DNA from: Cephaloticoccus sp.
GTDB lineage: Bacteria; Verrucomicrobiota; Verrucomicrobiia; Opitutales; Opitutaceae
Direction of reading: 5' to 3'
Length of the DNA: 64,000 nucleotides
Assembly: GCA_030833445.1 (NCBI GenBank)
Contig: JAURHD010000004.1
Location: 62,001 to 126,000 of the forward strand
Notes under the pieces: generated by a model
What the model was told of the DNA's origin: nothing
Database searches by the model: none
What the model saw: only the letters and a program-made list of their open reading frames with translations
Program-made: the position numbers and the translations under genes
Shown here: one piece after another, positions 25,945 through 34,643 of the stretch
Layout of the letters: each line of letters begins with the position of its first letter
Numbering within the stretch: position 1 is the stretch's first letter

Positions 25945-27503
25945 GGTCCGGTCTCCTTCAGCACGACCCGCGCTTGGTAAAGTTGGAGTTCATTCAGCAC
26001 CGGGATCAATTGCAGGGTCTCCGGCCGTTCATCGGCGGACGCCACCTCCGCGAGGGCCGCGCCGGCTACATCTTCGCGCCGGGTGTTTTCCAGACCGGAC
26101 TGCGCATCGCGCCGCAATCCATCCCGCACCTTCGCCTTCATACCGGTGCGCAGGGCGGCGCGAAAGTTGTCCACGCTGCCCTCACCACCCCACAGGGTAT
26201 ACAACACGCTGAGCACCAATTTTTCGGGATCCTGATGATTGCTTGGGCTCATGAAACCGCTCATCCAATTGTAACCCTCGGACTGCAATTGGAACTTCGC
26301 GGAGAAATCCGTGGGGGTTACTCCGGAGACCACCGGCAGCCAATTGCTGACCTGGGAGAATATCCGGCTGCCTTCCTGACTGCCAAGGAAGCGCAGAAAA
26401 TCCAACGCCTCGGCGCGATGCGGCGACCGGCGGTTTAGATAAAACGGCATGCCGGTATAGAGTTGCCCTTCACTAAAGGGACCATGGGCAAAACGGCCAT
26501 ACTCGGGATCATCCTGCTGGGGAAACGGAAACCGGAACGCGCCGAGTTCGAAGGGGCATATCTCCAGCAGGCTGGACGCCTCCCAACTCGGGGCCACGAC
26601 CATCACCGCACGCTCCGTGACAAAATCCGTCAGCGCCGTGTCGCGCTCACGTTGGAGGAAGCCGGGGGTGGACTGCGCCCCCACTTCCTGCAGCACGTGA
26701 AAACTCGCCACCAGTTCCGGAGAGTCGTAGTTCCAATCACCGCGCAGGTAGGTGGACGCGAGGCTCAACGGATCCAGCTTGAGTTGGTGTTGAAAATCGA
26801 GTCGCTCGGCCAGTCTCGTGCTCATCGTGCTCACGATCTCGTTGGTGAGCAACGTGTGCGTCGTGCGTGAATTCGCCAGCGGGGTCAGTCTCTCGCCACG
26901 CGCCTTGGCGTAGGCTTGGATCTGATTACAGACCACGAGAAATTCCCGATACGTGGCCGGCGCGGCATCGCTGCCGGTGATGGTTTTTAGCAACTCCCGG
27001 TTGTAAACAATCCGGTGCATGCCGGTGGCCATGGATACGCCGTAATACTGACCGAGGGACTGCACGTAGTTGTCCGGGCTCGTCATCCCGTCGATGAAGG
27101 TGTCACGCCATGGCACGCCCTCCAGTGGAGTGCCGCGGTTATAGGGATTTGGCTTCATCACCTCGGCGGTGATCGGTTCGAAGAAACGCGCGGTGTCCGG
27201 CCACGGCCAGGAATACTCAACTACATCCGGGGCCGTGCCGCCGACCAATTGGGTCATGATCCACGGCAGATAAACGCGATCGGGCACGGCAATCTGGACG
27301 ACGTGGACGTTCGGATTCAATTCCTCGTAACGTTTGATGACGGCGTTGATGCCGTCGCGCACCCCGCCCTCGAGCTGCCACTGGGACATGCGGATCGTGA
27401 CGCGATCGTCCGTTTTTTCGCGGGTGGTGCGCTGCAAAACCAGAAACATGGCCAGGGCATAGGCCGCTGTAAGCAGGATAAGTCCGGGGGAATTCAGACG
27501 CAT
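25941..27503 (-). CDS. ABC transporter extracellular solute-binding protein (family 1, sugar type)
   Basis: This 520-residue protein has an N-terminal membrane anchor (LILLTAAYALAMFLVL) without a lipobox. The binding fold shows GINAVIKRYEELNPNV, QLVGGTAPDVVEYSWPW, YYGVSMATGMHRIVYNREL and LDFLRFLGSQEGSRI, as in carbohydrate-binding proteins of ABC importers. It is longer than usual (about 420-450). No permease or ATPase gene lies within several kb, so it is orphaned here or works with a remote transporter. It starts the unit continuing into the TPR gene (ATGA overlap). Confidence 0.85.
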   Translation of the reverse strand: MRLNSPGLILLTAAYALAMFLVLQRTTREKTDDRVTIRMSQWQLEGGVRDGINAVIKRYEELNPNVHVVQIAVPDRVYLPWIMTQLVGGTAPDVVEYSWPWPDTARFFEPITAEVMKPNPYNRGTPLEGVPWRDTFIDGMTSPDNYVQSLGQYYGVSMATGMHRIVYNRELLKTITGSDAAPATYREFLVVCNQIQAYAKARGERLTPLANSRTTHTLLTNEIVSTMSTRLAERLDFQHQLKLDPLSLASTYLRGDWNYDSPELVASFHVLQEVGAQSTPGFLQRERDTALTDFVTERAVMVVAPSWEASSLLEICPFELGAFRFPFPQQDDPEYGRFAHGPFSEGQLYTGMPFYLNRRSPHRAEALDFLRFLGSQEGSRIFSQVSNWLPVVSGVTPTDFSAKFQLQSEGYNWMSGFMSPSNHQDPEKLVLSVLYTLWGGEGSVDNFRAALRTGMKAKVRDGLRRDAQSGLENTRREDVAGAALAEVASADERPETLQLIPVLNELQLYQARVVLKETGP

Positions 27504-27606
27504 GGGGTCCGCCCAACCCAGCAGGCCTCAGGTGCGCTGGCAATCCGTCGTTGTGGGATTATTCAATTTACCCACTCTGGAAAGTTCACACTGCAAAAAT
27601 ATTCGC

Positions 27607-28214
27607 ATGTCCCTCGACCATCCCGCACTCGTGAAATCATTGAAGATGGCTTACTCGGCGGAAAAGGCGGCTTCATTGGCCTATGTCGGGCACGCAGATC
27701 GTTGAAAGACAGCGCCGAGCGAACAGCTGTTCAACAAATCGAGCAGGACGAGTGGGATCATCGTCGGAACGTCCTGCGCATCATGCAGCAGTATGCTATT
27801 CCAGTCTCCAAATGGTATGAATTGAAATACCACGTCATTGGCAAGGATATCGGTTATAGCTGCCACGTGATCGGTCGCTTCATGCCCTATTTTTTCGCGG
27901 GTAAATTGGAAAGCGGCAACGTCTGTGAATACTTCGTCATGATCCATTACTTTCACTCGATTGGTATCACCGAACACGACGAGGTGCTCTACGAGATGGG
28001 CCCCAAGGAAAAGGAGCACGAGGTCTATTTTCTCGAGATTATCAAAGATGCCAGCTGGCTGCCGCTCTTTGAGCGGATATTTTCATGGGGCAAAAAATCC
28101 AGTTTGAATGACGTGGATTTGCGCGAGAAATACCCCGTCGAGGCGGCGGAAAAATACTGCCGGGATTTCAAACGTGGCGTCAAAACCAGCTTCGGTGCCC
28201 ATCCCGATAACTAG
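27607..28214 (+). pseudogene. Ferritin-like diiron-type protein, broken by a 1-bp frameshift
   Basis: Frame 1 (from ATG 27607) reads MSLDHPALVKSLKMAYSAEK ... YVGHADR and stops at about 27703. The next frame continues RSLKDSAERTAVQQIEQDEW, DHRRNVLRIM ... to 28214. Loss of one G near 27695 (GHAG-S restored) would join them into 202 residues, a ferritin-like helical bundle with ligand-like E (SAEKA), EWDHR, and EKEHEVYFLE. This is the pattern of COQ7/ferritin-like proteins. It may be a true pseudogene or a sequencing error. It is divergent from the solute-binding protein. Confidence 0.75.
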
Positions 28215-28251
28215 AAGCACCCTCCTTCTTGGACACCAAAAATGCGAGCGT

Positions 28252-28596
28252 ATGAAAGATTCCAATTTAAGCACATTTTGGCCGAGTTTTGAGACCGCAT
28301 GGAATGCCCACGATGCCAAGGCGGTGGCTGCACACTTCTCCGAGGATGCCGCTTTCAAGTTTGTCGATGGACGGGAATTGAATGGTAGGGACGCAGTTGA
28401 AGCATTTTACAATGAGACCTTTGCCCGGATGCCCCAAGATTGGTTTCACCGTATCGAGTCGGAAACGAAGACTCCAACTGGAAGTAGAGGATTTCTTACT
28501 ATTAGGAATCAACTGGATGAAACGGTCATGTCCATCCACCACGATCTGGTGTTGGCGGGTGACCGTATAATTCAAAAGCTAACCTTAGCTCAATAG
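28252..28596 (+). CDS. SnoaL/NTF2-like fold protein
   Basis: This 114-residue protein starts at ATG 28252 (MKDSNLSTFW). The pattern is W..AWNAHDAKAVAAHFSEDA, FKFVDGRELNGRDAVEAFYN, and IHHDLVLAGDRIIQKLTLAQ: a nuclear-transport-factor-2 cone. Such proteins are small hydrolases, isomerases or binding proteins; no catalytic residue set is identifiable. It lies between two broken genes, so its own functionality is uncertain, although its frame is intact. Confidence 0.7.
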   Translation: MKDSNLSTFWPSFETAWNAHDAKAVAAHFSEDAAFKFVDGRELNGRDAVEAFYNETFARMPQDWFHRIESETKTPTGSRGFLTIRNQLDETVMSIHHDLVLAGDRIIQKLTLAQ

Positions 28597-28609
28597 CCAT
28601 CCCGCTACG

Positions 28610-28969
28610 ATGCATCCCCCGATTAATCGTCTCGCGCTCTACGTGTAGGACATGCCAAAGATCGCCGCGTTTTATGCGAAACACTTCGGCTTCACCGCCA
28701 CTTGGAACGAGGTCCGGGACAAAGCGACCCTCCGTCCGGCCAATGGCGGTTGCGCCCTCGTCCTCCTCCATGCCAGCAAGGGACACCGCATCGGCCAATC
28801 CTGCGTAAAGATTATCTTCGACGTGCCCGATGTGCCTGCAGCCAAGGCCGCGCAGGCCAAGCTCGGGCTGAAGTTCGGCGTCATCCATCGCGGTCCCAAC
28901 TATCAGTTCTGCAACGCCCGCGACCCCGCCAAGAATCTCATCCAGCTCTCCGACGCGTATCTCGCGTGA
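28610..28969 (+). pseudogene. VOC (glyoxalase-like) protein with an in-frame TAG near the start
   Basis: From ATG 28610 the frame reads MHPPINRLALYV, then TAG (28646-28648), then DMPKIAAFYAKHFGF and onward to 28969. The first strand of the VOC fold (LALYV.DM..A..FY) spans the stop, so the stop falls inside the domain. A Lys codon AAG to TAG change would explain it. Restarting at ATG 28652 would give 105 residues lacking the first strand and its metal ligand. The rest of the fold is intact (KIIFDVPDV, FCNARDPAKNLIQL). Confidence 0.7.
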
Positions 28970-28978
28970 TTCTTTTTG

Positions 28979-29158
28979 AGCCGCTGATGCACGCTAACAG
29001 TCGCTGATCAGATATCCGCGGAAAATAGCTGCCAAGGAAAACGACCCGAATCAACGCGCAGTGGGACCTGCACGTCCACCCAGAATACGAGGTGGATGGT
29101 CACGTCTCTTCACAGTCGCCATTTTATATCCGCGCCCATCAGCGAACATCAGCGGTTT
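28979..29158. repeat. CCGCTGATG-type inverted repeats flanking a 100-bp spacer
   Basis: Left copy at 28979-29022 has CCGCTGATGCACGCTAA and CGCTGATCAGATATCCGCGG. Right copy at 29122-29158 carries the inverse, ATATCCGCGCCCATCAGCG and AACATCAGCGG. The two oppose each other between the VOC relic and the nitroreductase gene; no ORF in the spacer is supported. Confidence 0.5.
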
Positions 29159-29167
29159 CCAAACCAC

Positions 29168-29824
29168 TCACAGAAACGTCGCGATCTCATCCAAAGGTTT
29201 CTTGTTAAGCACCGCCGCCGGCACCTTGGCGCCATCCGCCGGGTAACCCACGACCAGTAATAGAAACGGTTTCTCCGTCGCCGGCCGACCGAGGATCTCA
29301 TTGAGGAAATGCATCGAACTGGGCGTGTGGGTCAGGCTGACCAACCCAGCCTGATGCAAGGCGGTGATTAACAACCCGGTCGCGATCCCGGTGGATTCCT
29401 TGGCGTAATACATCGTCTGCTTTCGCCCAGCGGGCAGCTCGCGTTGGTTGACCGTGAAGATGGCGATCAACCACGGCGCGATTTCCAAAAACGGCTTGGC
29501 TGAATCGGTGCCCAGCGGTGCGATGGCCTCCTTCCATTCCGGCGTGGCCCGTTGTTCATAAAACTCCCGTTCCTCCACCTCAGCGGCGGCTCGGATGCGT
29601 TGTTTGAGCGTAATCTCTTCCACCGCCACGAAATGCCAGGGCTGTAAGTTCGCTCCACTCGGCGCCGTGCCGGCGGTCAGGATGCATTGTTCGATCAATT
29701 CGCGTGGGACCGGCCGGTCGGAAAATTCCCGCACCGAGCGTCGTTGCCGCATGCTGGCATAAAACTCCGCCAGCCGGGCCCGCATGATCGACGGCGACAG
29801 CGGATAAAAATCGAGCGGGGTCAT
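29168..29824 (-). CDS. Nitroreductase family flavoprotein
   Basis: The frame from ATG 29824 ([10 protein letters not shown]) is 218 residues; ATG 29896 would add 24 residues without family character. FMN-binding signatures are [15 protein letters not shown] and [17 protein letters not shown], plus [20 protein letters not shown] and [14 protein letters not shown]. The layout is closest to the BluB/iodotyrosine-deiodinase branch. It would use NAD(P)H to reduce an unknown substrate. It is divergent from tex. Confidence 0.88.
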   Translation of the reverse strand: MTPLDFYPLSPSIMRARLAEFYASMRQRRSVREFSDRPVPRELIEQCILTAGTAPSGANLQPWHFVAVEEITLKQRIRAAAEVEEREFYEQRATPEWKEAIAPLGTDSAKPFLEIAPWLIAIFTVNQRELPAGRKQTMYYAKESTGIATGLLITALHQAGLVSLTHTPSSMHFLNEILGRPATEKPFLLLVVGYPADGAKVPAAVLNKKPLDEIATFL

Positions 29825-29962
29825 CTCGGGCTGGTTCACGAACCAAGAGTCAAACCTTCGGGCGCCGGACGGCGAGCGATTTAGCCAACTGACCACGAGT
29901 TTGTCGCAAAATTATTTCGGGATTGCACACCACCATGCACGCGATGCACTCGGCGACTCTTC

Positions 29963-32308
29963 ATGTCCGCCACGACTTTGCCCAACCCCGAACACGTCCT
30001 GCGCATCGCCGCGGAACTCAATCTCAAGGTTCACCAAGTAGCCGCCACGGCCCAACTTTTCGGCGAAGGTGCCACGGTGCCCTTTATCGCCCGCTACCGC
30101 AAGGAGGCCACCGGCGAGCTCGACGAGGTGCAGGTCATGGCCATCCGTGATCGTCTTGAGCAAATGAAGCAAATCGACGAACGCCGCACCTCCATCCTCG
30201 CTTCGCTCAAGGAGCGCAATCTGCTCACGCCAGAATTGGAAAAGGCCATCATGGCCGCCGAGACCCTGACCAAGCTGGAAGACATTTATCTGCCCTTCCG
30301 GCCGAAGAAGCGCACGCGAGCCACCATCGCGAAAGAGAAAGGGCTCGAGCCACTCGCCGAACTCATCTGGACCCAGGATCCCGCCGCCGATGTCAGTGGA
30401 GCCGCCGCGGCGCTCATCGGCCATGACTACATCCTCGACGACGGGAAAAACACCGCGGGAAAAATTGAATCGGCCGAGGACGCGCTCGCCGGGGCACGCG
30501 ATATTCTCGCTGAACGCATCAGTGATGATGCCCGCGGCCGTGAGAAACTACGCACACTCTACAAGGCGCACGCCGTCATTTCCTCCAAGGTCATGTTTGG
30601 CAAGGAAGCCGAAGGCGCAAAGTTCAAGGACTACTTCGATTGGCAGGAACCGTTGGCCAAGGCTCCCTCGCACCGTATTCTCGCGATGCGCCGCGGAGAG
30701 AAAGAGTCCTGCCTGATCATGCGCATCACCTTGCCGGACGAACAGCTCGCCCTGGCCGAGGTGGAACCGATCTTCGTCAATAGATCGTCGCCCGCTTCCC
30801 ACCAAGTGCGGCTGGCGACCCAGGAAGCCTGCAAGCGTCTGCTCTTCCCTGCCCTCGAAACGGAGATGCGCCTTGAATCCAAAAAGCGGGCGGACGTTGA
30901 CGGCATCAAGGTCTTCACCGACAACTTGCGCGAATTGTTGCTCGCGGCGCCGCTCGGCCAAAAGGCCGTGTTGGCCATCGACCCCGGTATTCGCACCGGC
31001 TGCAAGGTCGTGTTGTTGGATCGACAGGGCAAACTCCTGCACAACGACGTGGTATATCCAGACCGCATGGAAGCGGACGCAGCCGACAAACTTCGCGGTT
31101 TCGTCAAACACTTCAATGTCGAGGCCATTGCGATCGGCAACGGCACCGCCGGGCGCGAGACTGAAACTTTTGTGCGCGGACTCAAACTTCCGCCATCCGT
31201 CCAGGTCGTGATGGTCAACGAATCCGGGGCCTCGATCTATTCCGCCAGCGAAGTCGCGCGGGAAGAATTTCCCGATCACGATCTCACGGTGCGCGGTGCC
31301 GTCTCGATCGGCCGTCGCTTGATGGACCCGCTGGCCGAGCTCGTGAAACTCGACCCCAAGAGCATCGGCGTGGGCCAATATCAACACGATGTAGATCAGG
31401 GCGCGCTCAAGCGTTCGCTCGATGATACCGTCGTCAGTTCGGTCAACGGCGTGGGCGTCGAACTCAACACGGCTTCGAAGCAATTGCTCAGCTACGTGTC
31501 CGGCCTGAGCAGCACCATCGCCACCGCCATTGTCGCCCGGCGCAACGAGCAGGGTCCGTTCAAATCGCGCGGCGAGTTGCTCGAAGTCGCCCGTCTTGGT
31601 CCCAAGGCCTTTGAACAAGCGGCTGGATTTCTCCGCATCCGCGATGGGGCGCATCCGCTCGATGCGAGTGCCGTGCACCCCGAACGCTATGCCCTGGTGG
31701 AAAAAATGGCCGCCGATCTCGGGGCTTCAGTCTCCGACTTGATGGGCGACGCCAAATTGCGCTCCCGGATCAAACTGGAAAACTACGTCACCGCTGAAGT
31801 AGGCTTGCCCACGCTGACGGATATCATGGCTGAGCTCGCCAAACCGGGTCGCGATCCGCGCCAACAATTCGAAGCGTTTAGCTTTCAGGAAGGCGTTAAC
31901 AAACCCGAGGACCTCAAACCCGGCATGCGTCTGCCCGGTATCGTCACCAACGTAACGGCCTTCGGTGCGTTTGTGGATGTAGGCGTGCATCAGGACGGCC
32001 TCGTCCATGTCAGTCAGCTCGCCGATAACTTCGTCAAGGATCCGGCCGAAGTCGTGAAACCCGGCCAGAAGGTCAGCGTCACGGTGACCGAGATCGATCT
32101 GGCGCGCAACCGCATCGCCCTCTCGATGCGCAGCAAACCGGAAATCGGCCCCAAGGCTGATCGCATGTCGGGCGGTCCGGGGGCTTCACGCCCGAATAGC
32201 GGTCCACGCCATCAATCCAGTGCTCCACGCAGCGCGCCTCCGCCGTCCCGTCCCGCCCAATCACTGGGTGGCGATTGGTTTTCCGCCGCGTTGAACAAGA
32301 AAAAGTAG
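29963..32308 (+). CDS. tex: RNA-binding transcriptional accessory protein Tex
   Basis: The 781 residues match Tex of E. coli (773). Visible are the N-terminal helical region (QLFGEGATVPFIARYRKEAT), the YqgF/RNase H-like core (LAIDPGIRTGCKVVLLD), the helix-hairpin-helix part (SSVNGVGVELNTASKQLLSY), and a C-terminal S1 RNA-binding domain (GIVTNVTAFGAFVDVGVHQD, LVHVSQLADNFVKDP). A Pro/Ser-rich tail follows. Tex binds nucleic acid and affects transcription fidelity and growth; its activity is not enzymatically defined. hpf lies 91 bp downstream. Confidence 0.97.
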   Translation: MSATTLPNPEHVLRIAAELNLKVHQVAATAQLFGEGATVPFIARYRKEATGELDEVQVMAIRDRLEQMKQIDERRTSILASLKERNLLTPELEKAIMAAETLTKLEDIYLPFRPKKRTRATIAKEKGLEPLAELIWTQDPAADVSGAAAALIGHDYILDDGKNTAGKIESAEDALAGARDILAERISDDARGREKLRTLYKAHAVISSKVMFGKEAEGAKFKDYFDWQEPLAKAPSHRILAMRRGEKESCLIMRITLPDEQLALAEVEPIFVNRSSPASHQVRLATQEACKRLLFPALETEMRLESKKRADVDGIKVFTDNLRELLLAAPLGQKAVLAIDPGIRTGCKVVLLDRQGKLLHNDVVYPDRMEADAADKLRGFVKHFNVEAIAIGNGTAGRETETFVRGLKLPPSVQVVMVNESGASIYSASEVAREEFPDHDLTVRGAVSIGRRLMDPLAELVKLDPKSIGVGQYQHDVDQGALKRSLDDTVVSSVNGVGVELNTASKQLLSYVSGLSSTIATAIVARRNEQGPFKSRGELLEVARLGPKAFEQAAGFLRIRDGAHPLDASAVHPERYALVEKMAADLGASVSDLMGDAKLRSRIKLENYVTAEVGLPTLTDIMAELAKPGRDPRQQFEAFSFQEGVNKPEDLKPGMRLPGIVTNVTAFGAFVDVGVHQDGLVHVSQLADNFVKDPAEVVKPGQKVSVTVTEIDLARNRIALSMRSKPEIGPKADRMSGGPGASRPNSGPRHQSSAPRSAPPPSRPAQSLGGDWFSAALNKKK

Positions 32309-32399
32309 CTTGGGTCGGCGCAGCGGACCGGTTGGCAACTTGAATCTCGCGCGGCGATTGTAAGCAACGAATCGGAAAGTCGTGCGTCAAACCAAGCGT

Positions 32400-32777
32400 A
32401 TGACCCAAGAAATCACCCCGGAAGTTCTCGCCGCCAAGATCATCGTCAGCGGCATCCACCTCAACTTAACGGAAGCGCTGAAGGAGGCGGCCCAGCAAAA
32501 AGCCTCCCGGCTGTTACGGCACAATGATCACATCGTGCGCATCCGCCTCGATATCGAATACGACAAGACCAAGGGCCACGGTGACCAGTTCATCGCGAAG
32601 GGTCTTATCGAGATCGGCGGACCCGATTTGGTCGCCAGTGTCTCCAGTGAAGATGCCTACAAGTCCCTTGATCTGCTGATGGACAAACTCGACCGCCACA
32701 TCCGCCGCCGTCACCGCAAGCGGGTCGATACCCGCAACGATGCGCGGCAGCAGGTGCCGAAGCAGCACGAGGGTTAA
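32400..32777 (+). CDS. hpf: Ribosome hibernation-promoting factor, short form (HPF/RaiA)
   Basis: This 125-residue protein starts at ATG 32400; a GTG 18 bp upstream is in frame but adds nothing recognisable. The RaiA/HPF fold is seen in IIVSGIHLNLTEALKEAAQ, RLDIEYDKTKGHGDQFIAKG, VASVSSEDAYKSLDLLMDKL and DRHIRRRHRKR. It lacks the C-terminal dimerisation domain of long HPF, so it would dock in the 30S tRNA channel and silence ribosomes in stationary phase. It follows tex and converges on the TerC gene. Confidence 0.93.
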   Translation: MTQEITPEVLAAKIIVSGIHLNLTEALKEAAQQKASRLLRHNDHIVRIRLDIEYDKTKGHGDQFIAKGLIEIGGPDLVASVSSEDAYKSLDLLMDKLDRHIRRRHRKRVDTRNDARQQVPKQHEG

Positions 32778-32802
32778 GCGAGGGCCACGGTAGCTGCCCC
32801 AA

Positions 32803-33540
32803 TCACCGATACGGTTGGTGCAGCTCGACCGGCTTGCTCGGTTTGCGCAGGCGCAGGTTCAACATTTCCACGCCAAAGGAGAAAGCCATGGCGAAGTAGA
32901 TGTAACCCTTGGGCACGTGCATGCCCGTGCCCTCGGCGATCAAGGTCACCCCGATCAGCAGCAGGAACGACAGGGCGAGAATCTTCAGGGTCGGGTGCTT
33001 GTTGACGAAGTCGCTGATCGCCGTGGCCGAAAGCAGCATGACGCCCATCGCCAGTATCACCGCGAGCATCATGATCGTCAGATGCTGCGCCATGCCCACG
33101 GCGGTGATGACCGAATCCAGCGAAAACACCACGTCGAGCAGCATGATCTGGATGATGATCTGCCCAAACTTGGCGACCGCCTTGCCCGGTTTGTCATGGG
33201 CATCCTCGCCCTCCAGCTTGTCGTGAATTTCCATGGTGCTCTTCACCAGCAGGAAGAGGCCACCGATGATCAGGATGAGGTCGCGACCGGAGACGCCGTG
33301 GCCGATCAAAGCAAACAACGGCGTGGTCAGCTTCGCCATCCAGGCAATGCCCGCGAGCAACAGCAGGCGGGTGATCAAGGCCAGCCCGAGTCCTACTTTC
33401 CGCGCCTTGGGTTGTTGGTCCTTCGGCAGTTTCCCCGCCAAGATTGAGATGAAAATGATGTTATCAATCCCGAGCACGATCTCGAGCCCGGTGAGCGTGA
33501 GGAGACTGATCCATGCCTGTGGTTCGGTGAGCCAATCCAT
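32803..33540 (-). CDS. TerC family integral membrane protein
   Basis: This 245-residue protein has about seven hydrophobic segments and conserved acidic residues in membrane helices: GLEIVLGIDNIIFISILAG near the start and LLDVVFSLDSVITAVGMA in the middle. This duplicated E/D...N motif marks the TerC/Alx family, which binds and exports metals such as manganese. The product ends with PSKPVELHQPYR. It forms its own unit, convergent with hpf. Confidence 0.93.
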   Translation of the reverse strand: MDWLTEPQAWISLLTLTGLEIVLGIDNIIFISILAGKLPKDQQPKARKVGLGLALITRLLLLAGIAWMAKLTTPLFALIGHGVSGRDLILIIGGLFLLVKSTMEIHDKLEGEDAHDKPGKAVAKFGQIIIQIMLLDVVFSLDSVITAVGMAQHLTIMMLAVILAMGVMLLSATAISDFVNKHPTLKILALSFLLLIGVTLIAEGTGMHVPKGYIYFAMAFSFGVEMLNLRLRKPSKPVELHQPYR

Positions 33541-33610
33541 GGCCTGGAGTCAGATCTGCAATAACCCGGCGGTCAATCCATGCCCAACCAGTGAACACAG
33601 AATTAATATG

Positions 33611-33675
33611 CCACGGAGACACCAAGACGCAGAGCCAAACAAAATCATTCTCAGTGCCTCCGTGTCTCTGCGGCC
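33611..33675. repeat. Inverted repeat, CCACGGAGAC...GACGCAGAG family
   Basis: CCACGGAGACACCAAGACGCAGAG (33611-33634) is echoed inverted at 33656-33675 (CTCCGTGTCTCTGCGG), with about two thirds of positions matching. It is between the TerC and AEC genes, and matches the copies at 5164 and 24460. Confidence 0.6.
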
Positions 33676-33683
33676 AAAATCAA

Positions 33684-34631
33684 TCACCCCACCCAGGCCA
33701 AGCCGAAACGCAGCCAGAACGGAATGGTGAGTATGCCGATCACGACCGTTGCCAGCACGACCCGCACCGCGACCAGTGGATGACCGCCGTAATGCTTGAC
33801 CAAAACCAACGGGAGAAACCCGGCCGGCATCACCGATTGCACGAGAATCACATGCCGCAGGTCATCGGAGAACGGACCGTATTTGGCGAGGAGCAGCATC
33901 AGAAAAGTCATCACGCCCAGCCGCAGCACCACCGAGCCGACCGTCGTGCGCAGGTCCACCAGCTCGGCCGGTTTACGAAACAATTGCTCCGCGAGCGTGG
34001 CCCCACTCAACAACAGTCCGAAGGGAATCGCACACACCGCGAGGGCATGCACCACCGCCATGAACACACCGGGCAAATGGTTCCCGAGACCACTCAGGTT
34101 GACGGCCACGGATGCGACCAGCGCCCACACCGGCGGACTGAGGATCTTGCGCCAACCGGTCCGTAAGTTTTGGCCCGACAACACGAGCACGCCGACGACC
34201 CAGATCGCCACTTCGCAACCGACATTGTGCACAAAAAGCACCCCCAAGGTCTCACGCCCAAACAATGCCTCGACCATCGGCACGGTGATATAGGCATAAT
34301 TATAGATGCCGGCGGAAAAGGCAAAAGTGCGCAGACCCGTGCCCACGGTGAATCCCATCGCGCGGGCCGCGTAGTAACACACGCCAATCCCCGCGGCCAT
34401 GGTGCCGAAACCCACCAACGGGGCCCAGCCGAGATTGCCCGGTTCGCGCAACGCCGGGTTGTTGGCCACGTTCTCGAAAATGATGCACGGGTAGAGCACA
34501 TTGACGACGATGCGCAGGAGGCTCTCATCCGCCGCCGGGGTCAGCCAATTCAAGCGCCGCAACCCCACGCCGATCGCCATCACGCCGAACACCGGCAGGA
34601 TCAGGAGCAGCAGTTGGAAATAGGATGGCAT
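33684..34631 (-). CDS. AEC family transporter (auxin efflux carrier/malate permease type), copy 1
   Basis: This 315-residue protein has ten likely helices and the AEC layout: LLLILPVFGVMAIGVGLRRL at the start, FAFSAGIYNYAYITVPMVE for the first crossover, and LVQSVMPAGFLPLVLVKHYGG for the second. Such carriers move organic acids or amino-acid derivatives across the inner membrane. A second AEC protein is at 53038-53967. The gene starts 12 bp after the HI0933 flavoprotein gene on the same strand. Confidence 0.88.
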   Translation of the reverse strand: MPSYFQLLLLILPVFGVMAIGVGLRRLNWLTPAADESLLRIVVNVLYPCIIFENVANNPALREPGNLGWAPLVGFGTMAAGIGVCYYAARAMGFTVGTGLRTFAFSAGIYNYAYITVPMVEALFGRETLGVLFVHNVGCEVAIWVVGVLVLSGQNLRTGWRKILSPPVWALVASVAVNLSGLGNHLPGVFMAVVHALAVCAIPFGLLLSGATLAEQLFRKPAELVDLRTTVGSVVLRLGVMTFLMLLLAKYGPFSDDLRHVILVQSVMPAGFLPLVLVKHYGGHPLVAVRVVLATVVIGILTIPFWLRFGLAWVG

Positions 34632-34643
34632 GCCCGCGTCAGA

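Noticed and set aside
30548-31678. 376-codon frame opposite tex
   Set aside because: Tex is unmistakable on the other strand and the antisense product has no domain character.
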